This document shows, piece by piece, positions 4,467-7,757 of a DNA stretch of 7,757 nt (positions within the stretch are counted from its first letter, which is position 1; the number at the start of each line of letters is the position of its first letter). The notes under the pieces are model-generated. The model was not told where the DNA came from and did no database searches. It saw only the letters and a program-made list of their open reading frames with translations. The translations under genes were made by a program, and so were the position numbers. The DNA lies in NCBI GenBank assembly GCA_007129985.1, contig SKUL01000088.1, positions 1 through 7,757 on the forward strand, in the 5' to 3' direction. This DNA comes from Flavobacteriales bacterium. GTDB lineage: Bacteria; Bacteroidota; Bacteroidia; Flavobacteriales_D; SKUL01.

Positions 4467-5378
4467 CTATTCGGCTCTGATCTGGTCAATTTGTCCTTGT
4501 GCAAAATTCTTGGCGTTTTCATCACCGTATTCAATGGTCTTTTCATAGTACTTGATTGCATTTGCCGTATCTCCCAGAAGTCTGTATGCGTGTGCGGCAT
4601 TACTCAAGATAATGGTGTCTTTCGGGTTGAGCTCCTCAGCTTTTAACAGCGACTCTACTGCTTTGTCGTACTCTTCCCGGATCATATAAACGATTGAAAG
4701 GTTTGATAGACTTTCAATGTGGTCGGGGTAGTATTTCAGCACTGTTTCAGCTATAGCCTGCATGTTGTTGAGTAGCTCTTCATCCTCGGTAACGTAAAGT
4801 TGAACCTGGTAACTCTGTATTGAGCCTAACATGAATTCTTTTGGGTCCTCAAGTGGTTCGTTTTCAGACCATATCCATTCGTTTTGATTGAGTGTTGAGT
4901 AATCAAGGGTTTTGATTATCTCTTCGGTAAAGCTGACGTAGTCTTCCAATGTCCCCAGCATGTAAATTTTGCCAAAACGCATATCAAGCCTGTCAGGGTG
5001 CTTAGCGATGCCTCTGTTGATCCATGCGAAACCTTCGTTCACAAGCTCGGGATCGTAAAAAGTATGGTCATACAGATAACCAACCGGCTCAGTCTGGTTC
5101 GTGTCCTGGTCCATAATCTGTAAGGCGTCTTTGCCTTTTGGATCATGCCCAAGTGTTACCATGTTGTTTTTGCTTTTGACGACGTAATAGTTGAAGTAGG
5201 CAACGAAAAGCTCAGCGTCGTCACCGTCTTCCTTTTCCCATTTCTCCAATAGTAGCTTTTGTCCAGCGGTATCTTTTTCAGAAATCAGTTTGCTGAACGC
5301 TTCCATGTAGCTCTGGCCTGCCACATGGTTAAAAATCAATGCGAAAGCGAAGGTTAATAGGCTTGTCTGTTTGGTCAT
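4467..5378 (-). CDS. Exported TPR-containing protein
   Basis: The product is 303 residues. The signal peptide (residues 1-22, MTKQTSLLTFAFALIFNHVAGQ) indicates export to the periplasm or beyond. The middle (about 40-200) is helical and aromatic-rich, with FNYYVV (62-67), GFAWINRGIAKHPDRLDMRFGKIYML (split around 116-141) and an acidic NEPLEDPKEF (173-182). It resembles uncharacterised Bacteroidota TPR proteins, although individual repeats there are degenerate. Two clear TPR units follow: about 220-253 (ending EELNPK) and 254-287 (AAHAYRLLGDTANAIKYYEK at 261-280). TPRs bind partner proteins or peptides, and no catalytic residues are apparent. The chosen ATG (5376-5378) sits right at the signal peptide. 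A TAnnTTTG box about 110 bp upstream supports its own transcript. Confidence 0.85.
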   Translation of the reverse strand: MTKQTSLLTFAFALIFNHVAGQSYMEAFSKLISEKDTAGQKLLLEKWEKEDGDDAELFVAYFNYYVVKSKNNMVTLGHDPKGKDALQIMDQDTNQTEPVGYLYDHTFYDPELVNEGFAWINRGIAKHPDRLDMRFGKIYMLGTLEDYVSFTEEIIKTLDYSTLNQNEWIWSENEPLEDPKEFMLGSIQSYQVQLYVTEDEELLNNMQAIAETVLKYYPDHIESLSNLSIVYMIREEYDKAVESLLKAEELNPKDTIILSNAAHAYRLLGDTANAIKYYEKTIEYGDENAKNFAQGQIDQIRAE

Positions 5379-5489
5379 TTTCGTTGGTTTATTCTTGATG
5401 GGTAGGCTCTAAGCAAGCGAGGTTTGCGCAATATCGAGTGTCTTCTTGGTATGTAATAGTGGTATCATTTCTCGTATTCGTTGCATGCT

Positions 5490-5497
5490 CAAATATA
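5490..5497 (-). promoter_or_regulatory. TAnnTTTG -7 box upstream of the 303-residue TPR gene
   Basis: TATATTTG reads on the minus strand at 5490-5497, within TCAAATATATACC on the plus strand. That segment matches the one before the GSCC-family gene at 12 of 13 bases. No TTG is found at the expected -33 distance, so this promoter is less complete. The leader would be about 105 nt. Confidence 0.4.
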
Positions 5498-5549
5498 TAC
5501 CGATTTCCTGAATACCCGATTTGTGAAGGAACCTGAGGAGTTTGATTGC

Positions 5550-6380
5550 TCAATACTTCTGGCAATTTTCTTGAATATAGGCCTGCGCATCCATCTCTCC
5601 TAATTCTAAAGCCCTGATCCAGTCATTGCATGCTTTATCAGTTTCTCCGGTATTGAGATATGCGAAGCCCCGGGCAAAATAGACTTTCGGGTAATTTGGA
5701 TTGAGCATAAGTGCTTTGTCGTAAAACTCAAAGGCTTTGTCATATTCTTTGAGGTGGAGCGAAGCGTTTCCACTGTTTAAATATGCTTCCGGATAGTTTG
5801 GGTTCAATTGGATGGCTATTGCAAAGTCTTCCAACGCTTGTTTAAAAGCGTTGATTTCCAGAAAGCAATACCCTCGCGCAAAATAAACATCAGCCGGCTG
5901 ATTGGGGTCTTTGTCAATGGCTTTGGTAAAAAATATGAATGCACCCATTGTCTCACCCATCCTCAGGAATACATAAGCACGTTTAACATATGCTTCAACA
6001 TAATTTGAGTCCAGTTCAATAGCATGAAAATAGTCATCAATAGCGGCCTGGTTGTCTCCGAGGTAAGTATTGGACTGCCCTCTCATAAAGTAGGCCTTAG
6101 GATTCATGGGGTCAAGGCTCAGTGCTTTGGTGAAGTCGATAACAGCTTTTTCGTCATTCTCAGCAAGAAAGTGAGCTTTTCCTCTTTTATAGTAGGTTTC
6201 GCTTTTTGTGGAGTCGAGGGCGATGGCTGCGGTGTACGAGTTGACTGCTTCAGCATAGTTTTCAGAAGCCAAATATTCGTTCCCCATAATTATGTAGTCA
6301 GAGCTTGTCTGCGCAAACGAAGGTGTCCAAAGGAATAAGTAACTCAAAATGGCTATATTGTAATTCATTGGTGTCGTCAT
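5550..6380 (-). CDS. Exported protein built almost entirely of TPR repeats
   Basis: The product is 276 residues. After a signal peptide ending SFAQ (about residue 24), seven consecutive 34-residue TPR units fill the protein, at about 26-59, 60-93, 94-127, 128-161, 162-196, 197-230 and 231-264. Each shows the usual W/Y-G-Y-A-P spacing, for example YYKRGKAHFLAENDEKAVID (63-82) and the DP/NP ends at 90-91, 158-159 and 193-194. The C-terminus KACNDWIRALELG...A...C is a capping form frequent in Bacteroidota TPR proteins. The superhelix would act as an extracytoplasmic protein-binding scaffold, partner unknown. The start could be residue 1 or Met5; both keep the signal peptide. It is not close kin to the neighbouring TPR protein beyond the repeat type. 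About 170 bp separate it from each neighbour. Confidence 0.9.
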   Translation of the reverse strand: MTTPMNYNIAILSYLFLWTPSFAQTSSDYIIMGNEYLASENYAEAVNSYTAAIALDSTKSETYYKRGKAHFLAENDEKAVIDFTKALSLDPMNPKAYFMRGQSNTYLGDNQAAIDDYFHAIELDSNYVEAYVKRAYVFLRMGETMGAFIFFTKAIDKDPNQPADVYFARGYCFLEINAFKQALEDFAIAIQLNPNYPEAYLNSGNASLHLKEYDKAFEFYDKALMLNPNYPKVYFARGFAYLNTGETDKACNDWIRALELGEMDAQAYIQENCQKY

Positions 6381-6469
6381 ATTTAGTGCCTTTATCCTTG
6401 ATTACGTCAATCTTGCCAATACTTGAGATATTAACGCGGGGAATTCTGGTTTTTATATGTCAGGGGCTT

Positions 6470-6485
6470 ATCGGCTCATTGCCTC
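6470..6485. repeat. Short ATCG/ATTG octamer tract
   Basis: Two period-8 units, ATCGGCTC and ATTGCCTC, match the start of the tract at 2807-2822 at 15 of 16 bases. The site lies between the transglutaminase stop and the TPR gene start. Confidence 0.45.
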
Positions 6486-6497
6486 GCTCTGTTCTAA

Positions 6498-6526
6498 GCA
6501 CCTGTAACGACCGTCGGTAAAGGTGC
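6498..6526. terminator. Imperfect hairpin downstream of the transglutaminase-like gene
   Basis: GCACCT (6498-6503) pairs with AGGTGC (6521-6526), and ACCG (6510-6513) pairs with CGGT (6515-6518), with an asymmetric internal loop. It lies 24 bp beyond the stop of the minus-strand gene. No T-run follows, so a terminator role is only possible. Confidence 0.3.
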
Positions 6527-6549
6527 AGTAAAACGGGCCCCTTAACAGG

Positions 6550-7473
6550 TTATTTCTTCACAATCAATTTATATGTTGCTACCCCGATGCCGTTGATGAA
6601 AATGGTCATTTCGTGGGTTCCGGGCTTATCAAAAATCTGTCGGGCGATGTATAAATCACCGTCTTTCTCAATGTCAGGAAAATAGTTTAAATCGTCTCCT
6701 AAAGAGATTGTTATAAATCGTGGCTCTGTGTGAGTCAGGAATGTCAGTTCCAGCGATTTTTTCTGTTGTTTGATTTTCAGTGTTCCTTTTCCCGGAGTGA
6801 TATCCTCAATGTGATTTTCAATAAGGCCGCTGTAGAAAATGGGTCCTTTTTTAAATTGCGACAAGGATATTGGTTTGTCTGACAGTTGCCAGTGAGGATC
6901 TGTAGGAAAGTGTTTCCAGCCGAAATAAGTTGGGTCTGTCAGAAAATATGTTTCGTTGAACTGTTTAATGATTTTTCTTTTTTGCTTGTCATAATAGCTC
7001 GTGGCCCAGGTTACGTCAACTAGATACCATTTATCGTAGATGTTTACAGCGTTCCATGCATGATCAGGGGTCTTAAATCTTTTTCCGATGTCTTCCACTG
7101 TGGTCTTCGAAAATCCGGAAATCACTTCGCATTCTATTCCAATGGCCAGGCACATATCTCTTAACAGAGAGGAATAGCCTATGCACACGGCTTTTTGCTT
7201 TTTTAAAACCCTTTTTGGGTCACCGGAACGATTGCCGTAGTGGTATGTGATGTTGTCTGTTATCCATCTAAAGATTGCTCGGAATTTGTCGTGTTCTGAG
7301 TCCAAATCTTTGGTCAATCGCGAGGCAAGCTCAACATAGTCGTAGGGTTTGGCATCCGGAAAATTAAGTGCAATGCTGTCTGCTACTGAATAGTCTGCTA
7401 CCCGTGGGTCTATTTGAGCTTGACTATTGGAAATAATTGACATCAAAACCGCGAACCATTTGAGAGACCGCAT
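6550..7473 (-). CDS. Exported transglutaminase-like superfamily protein
   Basis: From the ATG at 7471-7473 the product is 307 residues with signal peptide MRSLKWFAVLMSIISNSQAQ (1-20). The transglutaminase/cysteine-protease-like core includes FRAIFRWITDNITYHYG (64-80), then KAVCIGYSSLLRDMC with Cys97, PDHAWNAV with His138, and KWYLVDVTWA with Asp153, so the Cys-His-Asp triad is complete. The C-terminal third (about 215-307) is beta-rich, ending in an Ig-like GTHEMTIFINGIGVATYKLI, as in KY/Cyk3-type members. The family includes proteases, amidases and cross-linking enzymes; the substrate here is not predictable, though cell-surface protein or peptidoglycan peptide processing is plausible for an exported member. 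The frame is open to 7521, but the extra 16 residues would bury the signal peptide. It is probably transcribed alone. Confidence 0.88.
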   Translation of the reverse strand: MRSLKWFAVLMSIISNSQAQIDPRVADYSVADSIALNFPDAKPYDYVELASRLTKDLDSEHDKFRAIFRWITDNITYHYGNRSGDPKRVLKKQKAVCIGYSSLLRDMCLAIGIECEVISGFSKTTVEDIGKRFKTPDHAWNAVNIYDKWYLVDVTWATSYYDKQKRKIIKQFNETYFLTDPTYFGWKHFPTDPHWQLSDKPISLSQFKKGPIFYSGLIENHIEDITPGKGTLKIKQQKKSLELTFLTHTEPRFITISLGDDLNYFPDIEKDGDLYIARQIFDKPGTHEMTIFINGIGVATYKLIVKK

Positions 7474-7572
7474 CAGGTTTTTACAACAAAGCAACGCCGG
7501 TAAATTCCCAATTCTTCGCAAAATCTTCCTTGTTTCTGATAATAACGCCCGGAAATACGGTTTTCATACGTC

Positions 7573-7628
7573 ATTGGCTTGTTGGCTAATCGCTCCATCG
7601 CCCCATCGTTCCATCGCCTCATTCCCCA
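7573..7628. repeat. Seven-unit octamer tract of the ATCG family
   Basis: Seven 8-bp units lie in strict register, from ATTGGCTT (7573-7580) through four ATCGnnnC units (7589-7620) to ATTCCCCA (7621-7628). They follow the same pattern as tracts at 2183-2214, 2807-2830 and 6470-6485. This is the longest tract, between the start of the transglutaminase gene and the divergent promoter at the right edge. Confidence 0.75.
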
Positions 7629-7674
7629 TACCCTTCGGAAATCCTATCTTTGAGCCGCCAAACAAAACCATCCA

Positions 7675-7705
7675 TTTGCCAGCACGCATTCCGAACTTAA
7701 ATTTG
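7675..7705 (+). promoter_or_regulatory. Consensus Bacteroidota promoter for the right-edge gene
   Basis: TTTG (7675-7678), a 19-bp spacer, and TAAATTTG (7698-7705) match the -33/-7 consensus TTTG-N19-TAnnTTTG. Transcription would start near 7710, leaving a leader of about 35 nt before the ATG at 7745. A second box, TATCTTTG (7645-7652), lacks a -33 element. Confidence 0.6.
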
Positions 7706-7744
7706 TCCGACTAATTCAAAACGACAAGCCTGTATATCGGACTT

Positions 7745-7757
7745 ATGGAAAACCAAA
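7745..7757 (+). CDS. Start of a plus-strand gene cut by the window edge
   Basis: ATG GAA AAC CAA (MENQ...) begins 13 bases before the end of the window. It is supported only by the well-placed promoter upstream. No family can be named from four residues, and it would be transcribed divergently from the transglutaminase gene. Confidence 0.4.

Noticed and set aside
6024..6520. Plus-strand frames antisense to the TPR gene and its leader
   Set aside because: They mirror a gene with seven clear TPR units and contain no domain.

Overview
The window looks like chromosome from a member of the Bacteroidota, probably near Flavobacteriales/Sphingobacteriales. The evidence is: TAnnTTTG-type promoter boxes, little Shine-Dalgarno sequence, several exported proteins whose signal peptides end in a Q-containing site (AQ/GQ), a small exported family typical of this phylum (R-YLsaLrGPnG ... 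GSCC ... YLNgYD), and intergenic palindromic repeats of a kind common in these genomes. No RNA gene, CRISPR array, integrase or transposase is visible.

Layout. Positions 1-144 (+) may hold the C-terminal tail of an HTH/excisionase-like protein cut by the window edge (weak). Positions 297-1001 (-) hold mtgA, the monofunctional peptidoglycan glycosyltransferase. Positions 1094-2056 (-) hold a putative lipoprotein with a beta-propeller-like sequence. Positions 2057-2857 are non-coding and repeat-rich: two near-identical 143-bp palindromic MITE-like units, flanked by two copies of a composite element (hairpin sequence plus period-8 ATCG octamers), plus a GC-rich mosaic. Positions 2858-3374 (-) hold an overlapping antitoxin-toxin pair (ParE/RelE-type toxin) with a candidate operator palindrome just upstream. 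Positions 3375-3855 are again non-coding and repeat-rich, with a rejoined copy of a split repeat, twin TCGTACGA boxes and two interleaved perfect inverted repeats. Positions 3856-7473 (-) hold four exported-protein genes: a small GSCC-family protein, two TPR proteins and a transglutaminase-like protein. Gaps of about 170-290 bp between them suggest separate transcription rather than one tight operon. At the right edge, a near-consensus Bacteroidota promoter (+) leads to an ATG at 7745.

How it fits together. Apart from the TA pair, the genes are envelope or exported proteins: wall synthesis (MtgA), an outer lipoprotein, TPR scaffolds and a transglutaminase-fold protein. I see no direct evidence that they form one pathway. 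The unusual content is the repeat architecture of the two intergenic regions around the TA module, and a dispersed octamer-tract family found at four intergenic sites. I did not find a convincing new multi-gene system.
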